Below, piece by piece: positions 35,801 through 45,688 of a stretch of DNA of 64,000 bases; the stretch's first letter is position 1, and every line of letters starts with the position of its first letter. Under the pieces are notes generated by a model. That model was not told the origin of the DNA and did not search any database. It worked only from the letters and a program-made list of their open reading frames with translations. Origin of the DNA: Pieris napi (Eukaryota; Arthropoda; Insecta; Lepidoptera; Pieridae); assembly GCF_905475465.1 (NCBI RefSeq), contig NC_062243.1, positions 1,384,001 to 1,448,000 on the forward strand. The letters are read 5' to 3'. The translations under genes and the position numbers were made by a program.

Positions 35801-38800
35801 GGAAGCTGTAAATAAAAAAATCTTTCACTACGATGCTTTAAATTTAAATTGTTTAAACCATTATTAAGTAATATTTATTTTTGCCACTGATCATATCTTA
35901 TAACCTCAACCGTTTTTATTAAATTTGAACCGTTAAGATGGGATATACGTGAAAAAGGATTACTTTTAATTTACTAGAAATTTGCCGGAACAAAAATTAA
36001 ATTATTCTAAAAGATAATTCAATTCCTATAATATTACACATAAAGGTTAAACTTCCTTGTTTTGACTTATTGTATTAATTACAAGTATTATTCCACTGGT
36101 TTCGCTTTGTTGTATCACCATATTTAATGAATTAGGTACGTAAAAAAATAAGGATTACTTTATAAAATTGTATACGTAAAAACCTTCCAGTTTTCGATGC
36201 CTATCGCATGATGACTAGATAATGCGAAAGGCAGACCTAGTACCTATGTACAATAAATCTATGACCTAAATATTCGCACAAATAGTATAACAATAATACA
36301 TAAAAGTAATGTCAAAAACAATTAAAGTAAGTTTGTCTACGAGTATTTGTTTTAGGTGATACGCACCTTTTTAACTTCTCTTCGTCTGTTGTACATCCCA
36401 ATATGTCTCCAATGGTTCGTGCTTCATTCGCGACGTTTGTAGACGCCAACCGACTCCATAAGAAGTCGTAGTCTTTCCCATCTCCAAGCCGCAGTCCCGT
36501 ACAGTAAGAGACCGAACGTAAGCTTGGCGATATTCTGCAATAAGAAATTAAACTAAAGCTTCATGTTGATAAGAACATTTCAAAAACAGGCAGCAGTTTA
36601 AGTTCTACTTACTATTAGAGGTAGAACTTAAACTCGGAAGATAAAAATATAGAGCAGCAAGTATACCCTCCATTGTAAAATAGAAGTTACCATATTCATC
36701 AGAAACATTTATTGTTTCTCGGGAAAGTTTCAGGTTTTGTGCATTAGCTTCTAATGAAGTTCATTGGTATTTAGTGTATTTAAAACTTCTTTAACTAGTG
36801 AGCGCTTTCTAGGATACGACCTAGGATAGGACCGATACGACTTGTTACGAATGATGAAAATTCAATGCAAGAGACGGGTAGAAGGAAGAAGTTGTGGGAG
36901 TGGACGGGCATCACATCCGCAGAGGAAATTTTTAGACTAGCGCAAGATACCCCGCAATTCAAGTTGTTAACAGCCAATCTTTGACAATAAAGTGGCACCA
37001 GAAGAAGAAGCTTTCTAGAAATCATTAGTCTGGGAGAGTCCAATCTAACTGTTCTTTTTTTATTTATTTAAATACTTGTACTTATTTAATTACTAGGGGT
37101 ATATATCTAATTAATAAATAATGAATCAGTCTAAATTTAGCAAAGAACTCACCTATTTTCTTTCAATAGCGTAAATACAATTTGAAAGAGAGTGACGAAT
37201 ATAGATAACGAAGTACAATTAAACTGATAGATTTTATGAACGAATTTCGTCTAACATCAAACAAATAACACAAAACTTTTGTGCGTGCTACTAGTTTAGT
37301 TTGTGCAATTGTGAAACAAAGTTTTCTTATTACTTACTCTTTTCCATTTTCCTTCAGTTCTTTGTACTTCGCAGCAGTGTTATCGATACAACCTTGATGG
37401 CCGAGTTGACAAGCTAAGTCAAGGATTTGCATTCTGTTTCTGAGTGTGTCATAATCATCCATAGGGCTTACTTCATAACCTAGATTTTTGATTGCACTAT
37501 CAATCAATTTGAGAGAATATGCCTGCAAGAAAACATTACATTCTTCTTTTATACTTTCACACCATAAAATAAAATAAAATAAAATAAAATAAAATAAAAT
37601 AAAATAAAATAAAATAAAATAAAATAAAATAAAATAAAATAAAATAAAATAAAATAAAATAAAATAAAATAAAATAAAATAAAATAAAATACGTTTAATA
37701 TGGAATATAAGATATAGGTATCACTTATTCCTCGTCATTAAATGCATAAGTTCTGATGTCTTGTTCATAAGTTCTGGTGTTTTTAATATGAATAAGTATT
37801 TTAATAACTGAAGTAAATTTTGAATAGGACGTTTTTCATTTTTTCTTCTTTTAACACCTGAAACATCTTATCTGCACCATGATGAAAAACATACATATAT
37901 TTAAAAAGATACGGATTAAATTAAGTACTATAAATATGCTTACAATAACCTCTTGAAAGCAGCATACACAAAATACTTACATCAATTGAGGATAATGTTT
38001 CGCTTCCAATATACATATTCCTTAATTTCTTTAAACCACGAACAGCGGCGTACCAAACGGGATAACTTTTTTCTTCGTGTAAAAACTCTAGTCCCTCGGA
38101 TAGCATCGCAAATTTAATTTCATCGGTGAATAGAAATGCGAACAAATCGTTTATAATCTGCAAGTATTTTTATGTTAGTCACTTTATAGTACAAATACTG
38201 TTAAGGTTCTAAATAAAATCTTTGATAGAACTTCTTATTACAGTTAATGACACACTCTTTCATTCTAAAATCATTTGTATATCTTATACATGATTATTAT
38301 TTTGGATTACGCTTCATTTTGGTTACTATACCGTTCATCTATATTTATTATATTTGTCCACGTGAAAATTGTATATAAAAAGCAATTTTGTTGACTAATT
38401 AAACAGATAGCTTTCATTGTGTATTTATTCAGGATGGTTCAGGAGCAGTAGGAACATGAATGAAGAATACAAAGATCTAGTGCCACTTTGCTCCGCAATT
38501 TTTACTAGGCGCGATTTATTTAAACGCCAATAAAATTTTCTTTGTCATCAAAATTTAAATTAACCATATCTTTCTGTAGGGCTTATATATGTATTTTTGA
38601 GCTAAAAACCTTGAATAATATATTCTGTTTTAGACATTTTTTCGATCTTATACTTTAGGCTTCTATTATTTTTTACATGGAATATCAAAAATACATAAAT
38701 TAAACGTTTGAATTCTGCGTGAGAATTTTCGCAAACGCGATTATTTTATTTAAAGTTGAAGTAATGTCTCATATGTTACCTTAGCTCTGTTTAAATAGTG

Positions 38801-41800
38801 AATTTCTTCCCTTTTAGTTCCTTTTAATGCCTTGAATATTAATTGCCAAGTGTGAACATCATATGATACTCTGTAAAGCCCTGTAAGAATATGGCTAGTA
38901 TAAGAAATTAATAATTCGAGGTTTAAAACCAACTTTTGATCATACAATACAGATTGTAATCTTTTTGTTTTATTTAACACTACGTAGTTAAATAAGAATA
39001 CAGTATATCTGGAATATGCGTCGAAAATAACTTAAAACATTTAAAAAATCACCTGTTTCTTGAACATTAAAAATAATCCAAGTGTCTTCTGTTAGATTTA
39101 CCGAGAGTTCATAGGTTTCACCATCCATAATAAAGCTCGGTTTTGTATTTTCAAAGTTCGGAGCATCGCTTGTGGTGTATGTGATTGGTATTTTGTATAG
39201 CTCATCTGATGATTTAGTAGGGTCGATGTAAAACCGTTTCTGTAAAATATCGTCCGTTGAATCACTTCTTTAAAACCATGGCACTATTATCATTTCTAAC
39301 TCTTTATAAATTTTTGAAATATTTTTTTTTTTTTGCAACGGATAAATTCATAATCTACTGGAATAATTTAAAATCAAATAAGAAGGGTATAGGGTATAGG
39401 ATAGTCCAATGCATGCTTTGAAGATTGTCTATTGCGATTAAAGAATCCAAATTGTTATACGTATTTTAAAACAAAGTGTATTTTTATATGCATATAATAA
39501 TATTGATTTATTTGAAACATAAAATACTAAATTAAGCATAACCACTCTGCTAGCAATGCTTAAAAAATGAAGAGAAAATATAATATTTACACATTTTTTT
39601 AGTTAAATATCGTGTATTATACAGTATTAACAATTTGCTTTACCTACAAAGTAATAATAAAAATTATTAAAAAGAAAATCAAAACAAATTTATAAAGTTT
39701 GGTCCCTGTTGCAGTGTACCTTTAACGCTGGCAGCATTTCCTGATGAAATATGTAATATGCATATTACATCTGTATATTATTATTAGACTTTAATTACTT
39801 ATTAGTCTAAAGTTAAGCTAGATTGTAATGTTCCATGATGTCTTAGTAAAGACACTGTATATAAATTTTCTTGCATAGAATCTTAGTACATGATGTAAAT
39901 TCATAACAAGTCATAATGAGACGAAAGTGCTAACCTGTTTAAGTTTCACTAATGAATTAGCATGGTCAACTTCAACGTGTAATACAGGGTGTCCAGCTTG
40001 AGAAATCCAAGAACTCATGACAGAAGTTAAATTATATCCTTGATAGCTAGAAAGCGAGTTGAAAGTAGCAACTCCTTCTTCTAAACCAGCATACAAATAC
40101 TCTGGGTAACCGGGTTGCAATTGACTGAAAATATATAAGTTTGATTATCACGGCTTGTTGAATATTAATTTAGATTGCATTATGCATTGCAATTTTACTT
40201 GAGAAGAGAGATTTTAAAATATTATTCATTTTTTTAACTATCAAGATACAAAACTTTACTTATAACATATTACTTTCAGTAGTTATCGAACATAATTGTG
40301 TTTATTAAATGATAGTATTTTAAAGTTAGACTTACTTGGCATTTAAATATGTATGAAGTCCAAACTTAAACGCATCATTACCAATAAAGTGATGAATCAT
40401 GCGAATTACAGAGCCAGCTTTTTGGTATGTAATCGTACCAAAATGGCCGCTGATTTCTTCAGGTGAATTCACTTCATTATTGGTTATCGGAACAGCATCT
40501 GATTTTTCATCGGCATCATAGGCCGCATATACGGAGCCTATTACCAGTTGGTCAGCAGCTCCGACGGTTGGCTCAATCTAAAATATATCCATCATTCAAT
40601 ATTTATTTATAGAAGCTAGAGAAGCGTTGAAAAAATTAAGGTTCTACAAATCTCAATTATTTAGTAGGTAATTACCTAAATAAGGCTAGTAGGAATTTTA
40701 ATTATCCGGTTGACTTTTAAATATAAGATATTCCTGATATTAAATATTAATACTTGGTTGGAGTACAATTAACATGTAAAAATTTGGTTACTAAGAAATA
40801 ATTATAACGAAATTATTAATTAAGTGGATATAACATGTTATGTTTTATAATAGTTTAATTTTATGTAAGGTAAAAAAAAACTTATTTTTTGAACCTTTAT
40901 CATTATGTTATAAGTGTTATTTATTCACACAATATATTAATTTTTTTTGTTTGTTTTGTTTTATATTATAAGTTTAGCACTCTGTACTCTGTCTCAGTTG
41001 TTAGCAAGAGTTATTTTTTATTTGTTTTTTATATCATGTAAATTGTTATTATGTGCAATTATATAAGAGTTGATAACACAAATAGATAAATGAAAATTGA
41101 TAGTAAGAAAATGTTATGATGGTTTTATTTCCTTTTATAGCGTAATTATTAAATTCAAAGGAAAATTAAATAACCACGACGACAATGTTTTTTAATTATT
41201 ACTATCACGCAAACCGTTCACGAGAAATATTGAGATAATCAATTAATATTAATAATATGAATCGCAAAATATGTTGCTAAGCGCAAAACTCGAAAGTTTT
41301 TTTTTTCATTCTGAATGAAAATAATGAAATCTGATTAATTACTCATAGAGGAAAAAATAATAAATTAGTTGTATTAAGTACTGAGGTTTAACAGTCTCTA
41401 TGAGGTAACATAGCAGAATCTTCCACATGTTGCAACTACAAAGCAGCTAACTAGCAACTAAAAGGGGAGACTAAGTACAATATATTAAGGCGAAACGAAG
41501 TTCGCGGCTACAGCCAGTTTTATAATATAAGTTGCGTTAAGTTATATCTTATATATCAGATACAAGGTAATGAGCATATATGCCTTTGATAAACCTACAT
41601 AATCATCATTTACTGTTTGTACTTACTAAAGAAGTCATGTAATCTTGAAAGTAATTAGCAAATCCCTCGTTAAGCCATGTATTACTCCACCAATGACAAG
41701 TGACCAGATTTCCAAACCACATGTGCGTAGTTTCATGTGCAACAATTTGTGCTACTCTATATTTGTAGTACGGGCTTGAATCTTCCGGAACGTATAACAA

Positions 41801-43808
41801 TAGAGACTCTCTATAATAAATGTATATATTTATAATTAATTTCATTTTTTTAATTACTTTCATTACGACGAATTGACGACTCATTGGTCTAGTGGTTAGT
41901 ACCCCTGACTGCGAAACCATGGGTCCCGGGTTCGATCCCCGGCTGAGACGAACATCGATGTGATGAGGATTTTGTGTTGTGCTTCGGTCTTGGGTGTTTA
42001 AATATGTATTTATATGTCTATCTATCTATAATATGTATGTATATCCGTTGCCTAGTACCCATAACACAAGCTTAGCATGGGACTAAGTCAATTGGTGTGA
42101 ATTGTCTTTAAAAAAAAAATACATTCACACACACAAACGCACCAATACATAGATCTCTCGCCTGCCGACAGCGAATTGTATCTTATATTGGTCATACAAT
42201 GCGCAATGGCGATAAGAACTTTGAGAAAATTATCGTGGTTGGTAACACGGAAGGCAAAAGATCACGTGGCACTTCAGATGGAACAATCAAGAGAAAGACT
42301 CATCATCCTCAAACCTATACACTGTATTAAGAGAGGTGCTGGAAGCCGGTGGAAACAGATAGTCCACTCCGGGTACTTCCATGATGCTCAGATATGAGCT
42401 GCCGATTCAAGAGAGAGATATTCACTTACCTGTATTTCACAAGTCCCCAATTTTCCATAGCTCCAGAATCAAAATCTACAAGAGCAACGTGGTCCAATTT
42501 TAAATTACTATCCACAGAGTAATAATCGATCCCAAAGTAATCACCGAGAGCGTCTACAATCTTTTGCCCGAAATCAACGGCGTATTCTGTTTGATTAATT
42601 GCTTCTGGTCGAGTGTATACACCGAACTCATTGTCTCCATTTTTAATCGTTGTTACACTTTCAAATTCCGATATAAGAAATGCTACCAGGTAAGTAGACA
42701 TTCTAGGTGTCGGGTAAAATATTTCTCTTACATAGCCATTTGCCCTATAATAATAACGTTTCATTATTTTTGATCAAAATTAACATCTAATATAGTATTG
42801 CCTTTTATTGACATAACTTTTACACATTTAAAGAAAACACTTTTTTCACCGTGACCACGCACGCTGTAAAGCACGCAAAACGTCGGAAAAATTACGTAAA
42901 ATAATTGTAAATGTATAATAATACATAACTTCAATCCGGTAAAAACGTGTTTTCTTTCAATCTAATATAGGTAATAGAAATTTGTTATATCTTACAGTGG
43001 CACAGTACTCTGTATTTTTGTGTTAGTCAAACTTGGTTTAAAGCTTGCCGGTCTGTCTATTATAAGTGTGAATACCGCTTTTAAACCGGGCTCATCAAAA
43101 CACGGGAATGCCTTTCGTGCATGTGTTGATTCAAATTGTGTTGCTCCTAACCATCTACAAATAAAAATTAATATAATTGTCTCATGTTATCATTCTTATG
43201 TACTTTAGGATTGTTCTTCATCCTAAATACATATCAGGTGGAAGATAAAAACATAACTTATCATTAACCATATGGCATTTTCTTATTTTTTATCGGATTT
43301 TGAAATTCCTTTGGAAATCGAACTAGATAATCTTGGTATAGGGTACTTACTTTTTTACTCCACCTTGATAATAATGATTCATATAAAATCCTTTAAGATC
43401 TTTTCTTATTGGACCACTGTAATCGATACTTAGTTCATACTCATATCCAGCAATAAGCTCTGATTCCAAATTGATGTAAGCAAAATCGTATTTTTTGTCA
43501 AATTCTAATGGATTCGCTTCATTCAATTTAACTGATACTGAACCGCTGCTTATATTAATATCAGATGCATTAAAATTCAAATCTACTGAATGGATTTTTA
43601 TCCTATGAATATCAGATTCTGTTATGAATTTAATAATAACTTCTCCGTCAAACGTAAAAGCTTTATCGTCACCCGTATCAAAGTACGGAGTTATAGCAAT
43701 AGAGTATGATGATGGTACTATGCTTGTATTAAGACGATAATTTGTATCACTTCTAGCAACTGCAAATAGCAGGCTACACAGAGTCAATATCAACATTTGA
43801 CGAATCAT
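29687..43808 (-). CDS. Gene C: complete aminopeptidase N (M1), GPI-anchored
   Basis: Fourteen coding exons: 43808-43351, 43154-42996, 42744-42430, 41810-41627, 40577-40336, 40124-39935, 39239-39053, 38880-38780, 38157-37981, 37522-37338, 36534-36367, 35805-35662, 35488-35419, 29896-29687. They total 2790 nt, 929 residues, with GT-AG junctions and matching phases. Visible parts: signal peptide (MIRQMLILTLCSLLFAVARS), RKAFPCFDEPGL, GAMENWGL, zinc site HETTHMWFGN with NEG, catalytic-Tyr region TYQKAG, helical C-terminal domain with LACQLGHQGC, and a hydrophobic GPI tail ending FWAVCAL. All catalytic residues are present, so it should be an active zinc exopeptidase at the apical membrane. Lepidopteran APNs of this class include Bt Cry toxin receptors; whether this one is a receptor cannot be told. 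The ATG follows an acceptor TTTTCAG, implying a 5' noncoding exon. Confidence 0.95.
30001..30575 (+). mobile_element. Harbinger MITE, train copy 1
   Basis: Starts AGGTGGGAACTGACC after TAA. Internal part is a decayed transposase N-terminus; the far end is GC-rich (TTACTGAACCTCGTAACAG). It is interrupted near its end by copy 2. Confidence 0.75.
30579..31209 (-). mobile_element. Harbinger MITE, train copy 2
   Basis: Reverse orientation to copy 1, from AGGTGGGAAC to GTTCCCACCT. With copy 1 it forms a long inverted repeat (arms near 580 bases). It appears inserted in the 3' end of copy 1: the bases after it (ACATGTTAC) continue the missing end of that copy. Confidence 0.75.
31220..31674 (-). mobile_element. 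Harbinger MITE, train copy 3
   Basis: Begins within the terminal repeat (CCAACGTTACGAGGTG) and ends GTTCCCACCT. An internal deletion joins the GC-rich end to the GATGTGATAGTG region, where a small inverted repeat appears. Confidence 0.7.
31707..32432 (+). mobile_element. Harbinger MITE, train copy 4
   Basis: AGGTGGGAACTGACC to GGTCAGTTCCCACCT with TAA on both sides (31704-31706, 32433-32435). This copy keeps the longest transposase-like frame. Confidence 0.8.
31853..32176 (+). pseudogene. Harbinger transposase N-terminal remnant
   Basis: ATG at 31853 opens MADSEDALVSL, a Lys-rich stretch (KKKKKRYW) and then FVRMSPIDFEKLLNL, the N-terminal helical region of Harbinger transposases. The frame then runs into sequence joined by deletion; no catalytic residues remain. 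Confidence 0.7.
32436..33179. other. Intron 13 of gene C, part
   Basis: Unique-looking AT-rich DNA; nothing recognised. Confidence 0.4.
33180..33280 (+). other. Orphan exon-like open segment, opposite strand to gene C
   Basis: Acceptor TTATTTTCAG, then 33 open codons (KKGYLVEPDFYESALKINEQ is the core), then donor GTAAGTACG. It is 101 nt. It has codon-like composition unlike its AT-rich surroundings. No partner exons found nearby. The pattern is faintly serpin-like (hydrophobic-F-x-x...ADVLF), not enough to name it. It may be a relic or an exon of a gene nested in gene C intron 13. Confidence 0.4.
33695..33900 (-). mobile_element. LINE 3' fragment (LWNQLP family)
   Basis: GGCAAACGGGCAGGAGGCTC, ATTGGTACGCTCTTTACTTG and GAAATACTTTGGGCAGC match the copy at 55895. 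Gene C intron 13. Confidence 0.65.
33901..34865. other. Intron 13 of gene C, part
   Basis: A 60-codon frame at 34631-34813 (HRRAVLKGNSVLNGTLYHEL within it) is the only coding-like feature; I cannot place it. The rest is AT-rich. Confidence 0.3.
34866..35299 (+). mobile_element. Non-autonomous Helitron, second family
   Basis: TCAAATATATAAAATTCTCG at the start, CGCGGGGGCAGCTAG at the end, inserted between A and T. Gene C intron 13. Confidence 0.7.
36825..37020 (+). mobile_element. RTE-like LINE 3' fragment
   Basis: GRRKKLWEWTGITSAEEIFR, AQDTPQFKLLTANL then a stop and an AAGAAG-rich tail. Gene C intron 10. Confidence 0.55.
37565..37690. repeat. (AAAAT)n microsatellite, about 25 units
   Basis: Near-perfect tandem pentanucleotide grown from a LINE tail. 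Confidence 0.95.
37565..37745 (-). mobile_element. 3' end of the 53863 LINE family with long pentanucleotide tail
   Basis: (AAAAT)n at 37565-37690, then ACGTTTAATATGGAATATAA and a short, diverged UTR. Gene C intron 9, same orientation. Confidence 0.65.
40578..41344. other. Intron 4 of gene C
   Basis: AT-rich, nothing recognised apart from the Helitron fragment further on. Confidence 0.4.
41345..41516 (+). mobile_element. Degenerate Helitron 3' fragment
   Basis: AACAGTCTCTATGAGGTAAC and GCGAAACGAAGTTCGCGG resemble the 3' half of the element at 196-545. The end is decayed. Confidence 0.4.
41627..41810 (-). CDS. Gene C exon 4 with zinc site
   Basis: HETTHMWFGN, then 18 residues on the NEG of WLNEGFANYF, completes the HEXXH-(X18)-E zinc site. 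The exon is 184 nt, the same as D exon 4. Confidence 0.94.
41875..42119 (+). mobile_element. tRNA-derived SINE (family 1), second copy
   Basis: GACGACTCATTGGTCTAGTG head, GGGTTCGATCCCCGGC B box, the same body and an A10 tail. In gene C intron 3, 65 bases upstream of exon 4. Confidence 0.8.
42150..42410 (+). mobile_element. RTE-like LINE C-terminal fragment
   Basis: YIGHTMRNGDKNFEKIIVVG and NTEGKRSRGTSD follow the yxGHxxR...GKxEGKRGRGR pattern of RTE-type ORF ends. Just downstream of gene C exon 3. Confidence 0.55.
42430..42744 (-). CDS. Gene C exon 3 with GAMEN
   Basis: Begins ANGYVREIFYPTPRMSTYL and ends DFDSGAMENWGLVKYR at donor GTAAGTG. This is the exopeptidase recognition motif. Confidence 0.93.
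43351..43808 (-). CDS. Gene C exon 1 (coding part), signal peptide
   Basis: The acceptor ATATTTTCAG ends at 43811. The exon starts two bases before ATG at 43808, which gives MIRQMLILTL. A longer frame with an upstream Met runs through the acceptor and is rejected. The coding part is 458 nt, as in B. Confidence 0.9.
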
Positions 43809-43924
43809 TTCTGAAAATATTTGCACGTTGAGTTAAAAAATAATTACTAAGAGTATAAACAGTAAATGAAAAATTTTAAACTTATAAACCATTGGTTTTA
43901 TAATGGGCTAACAATGGACCGCTA

Positions 43925-44120
43925 CCACCTCCTTCAATTAATTATAATGGGTAAAATCCAGGGTAAACGGCGTGTAGGTAGGAGGAAGAAATCATGGCTT
44001 CGCAACGTTAGAGAATGGACGGGAACGAAGAGTTGCTGCATCTGACATAGGACAAGACACGCTTCAAGATACTGACGGCCAACCTCCAGTAATGGAGAGG
44101 CACTAAAAGAAGAAGAACAA
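43925..44120 (+). mobile_element. RTE-like LINE 3' fragment
   Basis: IMGKIQGKRRVGRRKKSWLR, NVREWTGTKS and an AAGAAGAAG tail. Upstream of gene C. Confidence 0.55.
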
Positions 44121-44154
44121 TGGATAAAATGGGCAGTGTACTATTTGTTTGGAA

Positions 44155-44290
44155 TCGGGAATCGGCAAATGGGCAGGAGGCTCATCTGATGTTAAATGAT
44201 ACCGATGCCCATGGACACATGGCCAGAAGCCTCGCAAGTACGCTGCCGGCAAGAATTGTTATGGTCTTTTCTTGAAGGATGATATACAAT
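44155..44290 (-). mobile_element. LINE 3' fragment (LWNQLP family), short
   Basis: GGCAAATGGGCAGGAGGCTC to TTTTCTTGAAGGA, same family. Confidence 0.6.
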
Positions 44291-44340
44291 GTATTATAAT
44301 AGCGATTTTTTATACAAGTACTATAAGGTTTTAAACCCCA

Positions 44341-44640
44341 TGATAAACTTGCTATTCTATAAAAAAAATATATATATATTTATTATGGAACATAAGATAC
44401 ATGTATCACTTATTCCACGTCATTAAATTTGAAGGCATCCCTACTCATCGGCAAAGAAAACAGAGGGTGTAGGCCGAGAGAAAAAGCCGGCGTAAAAAAC
44501 TCTCGGTACTCTTTTAAAACAGCAAATCATCAAACAACAATTATTTAAAACAAATATCGCAAATGCTATGGGGGATCGAACCCATGAACTCGAGATTAAA
44601 ATTAGAAAATCCAACATCTTAAGTAGTTAAATTTATAAAA
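44341..44640 (-). mobile_element. 3' end of the 53863 LINE family
   Basis: Shares ACATGTATCACTTATTCCAC and GTGTAGGCCGAGAG with the 53863-55583 copy, same orientation. Between genes C and D. Confidence 0.75.
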
Positions 44641-44893
44641 TCTTACCGCCGTGTCTTCATCGACAGTTAAATATTGAAACTGTGCTGTCTCAGACGTTAT
44701 AGATAACGTTCATCTTGGATACCTTATCAATTGTCGTTGATAATACATGTCAAGTATCTTGATTATTTATTGTTTACAGTAGATTTCACCTCCAAATATA
44801 CTATATAAATTTGTATATTCACGTAGGCTCTTCAAAATTGAAACTTGAGAGAAATACAATTACAATTTAGTTAAGAAATATTTAATAACTTAC

Positions 44894-44930
44894 CATCAGA
44901 TATAAGTATTTGCTATTCGCTTTAAACTTG
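44894..44930 (-). other. Probable 5' noncoding exon end of gene C
   Basis: A strong donor (CTGATG then GTAAGTTA) sits 1.08 kb upstream of the exon 1 acceptor of gene C. It would leave an AT-rich leader with a two-codon upstream frame (ATG AAA TGA after joining). The upstream edge is arbitrary. Confidence 0.4.
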
Positions 44931-45487
44931 TTTAATATTTAAGTGACACAACGCTTAAAAATTTACTGAATAGTTTCTTCCAAATTAAATTAAATTTGCT
45001 TTGCATAATTAATATGTTTGCTATATCTCAATTGAACTTAATTGATTGTGATAATTTAAACCATCTTTATAACGGAGTAATATTAACTATTTAAAAAAAT
45101 TTGTATGCTAATAATAGAATATTTAATCGATAAATAGAAAAAAACACAACAACTTCTATCGCGTTAAAGGAATAAGTGTCTCTTCACGGTTATTTACTTT
45201 GAAGGTAAATTTTGAATTCTCAAGATCATTGGATAATTAATGTTTAATTACAATGATTCTATTTTTAAATTAAAAAAAAAACACAAGCGCATTATAAAGT
45301 TATTTATCGTTACAAGAATTATTATTTCGTCCTTCGGTTTGATAACGTGAATATTTAAAAAATATTATCATATAAGTTTTAACTAAATCGGCGATTCTAA
45401 TAATGTAATAAAACACATATATATAATAAATCAATTTATTCTATTGCCTTTAAATTGGTTTTATTAAAAAATAAATTGTTATATTAT
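44931..45487. other. Intergenic, gene D 3' end to gene C 5' exon
   Basis: Very AT-rich; includes the candidate poly(A) site of D and presumably the promoter of C. No sharp TATA box stands out. Confidence 0.4.
45435..45440 (-). promoter_or_regulatory. Candidate poly(A) signal of gene D
   Basis: AATAAA on the minus strand 48 bases past the stop of gene D. Confidence 0.45.
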
Positions 45488-45688
45488 TTATTTTAGTAAT
45501 AATAAAGCTGTTAATAAAAATAATATGGATGTCGGTGCAACAATAATAGCTGATCCTCTAGCGGCTCTGAGAATCGAGGAGGCTTTCTGCGTTCCCCAAT
45601 CCATGCTACTTCTAGCAGAAGCTATCGCGTTCAATCCTGTCGAAGCACCCGGAATTGTAGCCTGGTTGGCTCTCAGCCAAGTCTCCAT
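45488..45688 (-). CDS. Gene D last exon with GPI signal
   Basis: METWLRANQATIPG... through ARGSAIIVAPTSILFLLTAL to TAA. It aligns with the last exons of A and C. It is unreachable in frame while the transposon sits in exon 13. Confidence 0.88.
   Translation of the reverse strand: METWLRANQATIPGASTGLNAIASARSSMDWGTQKASSILRAARGSAIIVAPTSILFLLTALLLLK

Noticed and set aside
37565..37690. CRISPR-like array
   Set aside because: Pure pentanucleotide repeat without spacers, in an animal genome.
43347..43826. Longer N-terminus for gene C starting MQIFSE
   Set aside because: The extra codons lie across a good splice acceptor (TTTTCAG); MIRQ is the first Met in the exon and gives a clean signal peptide.
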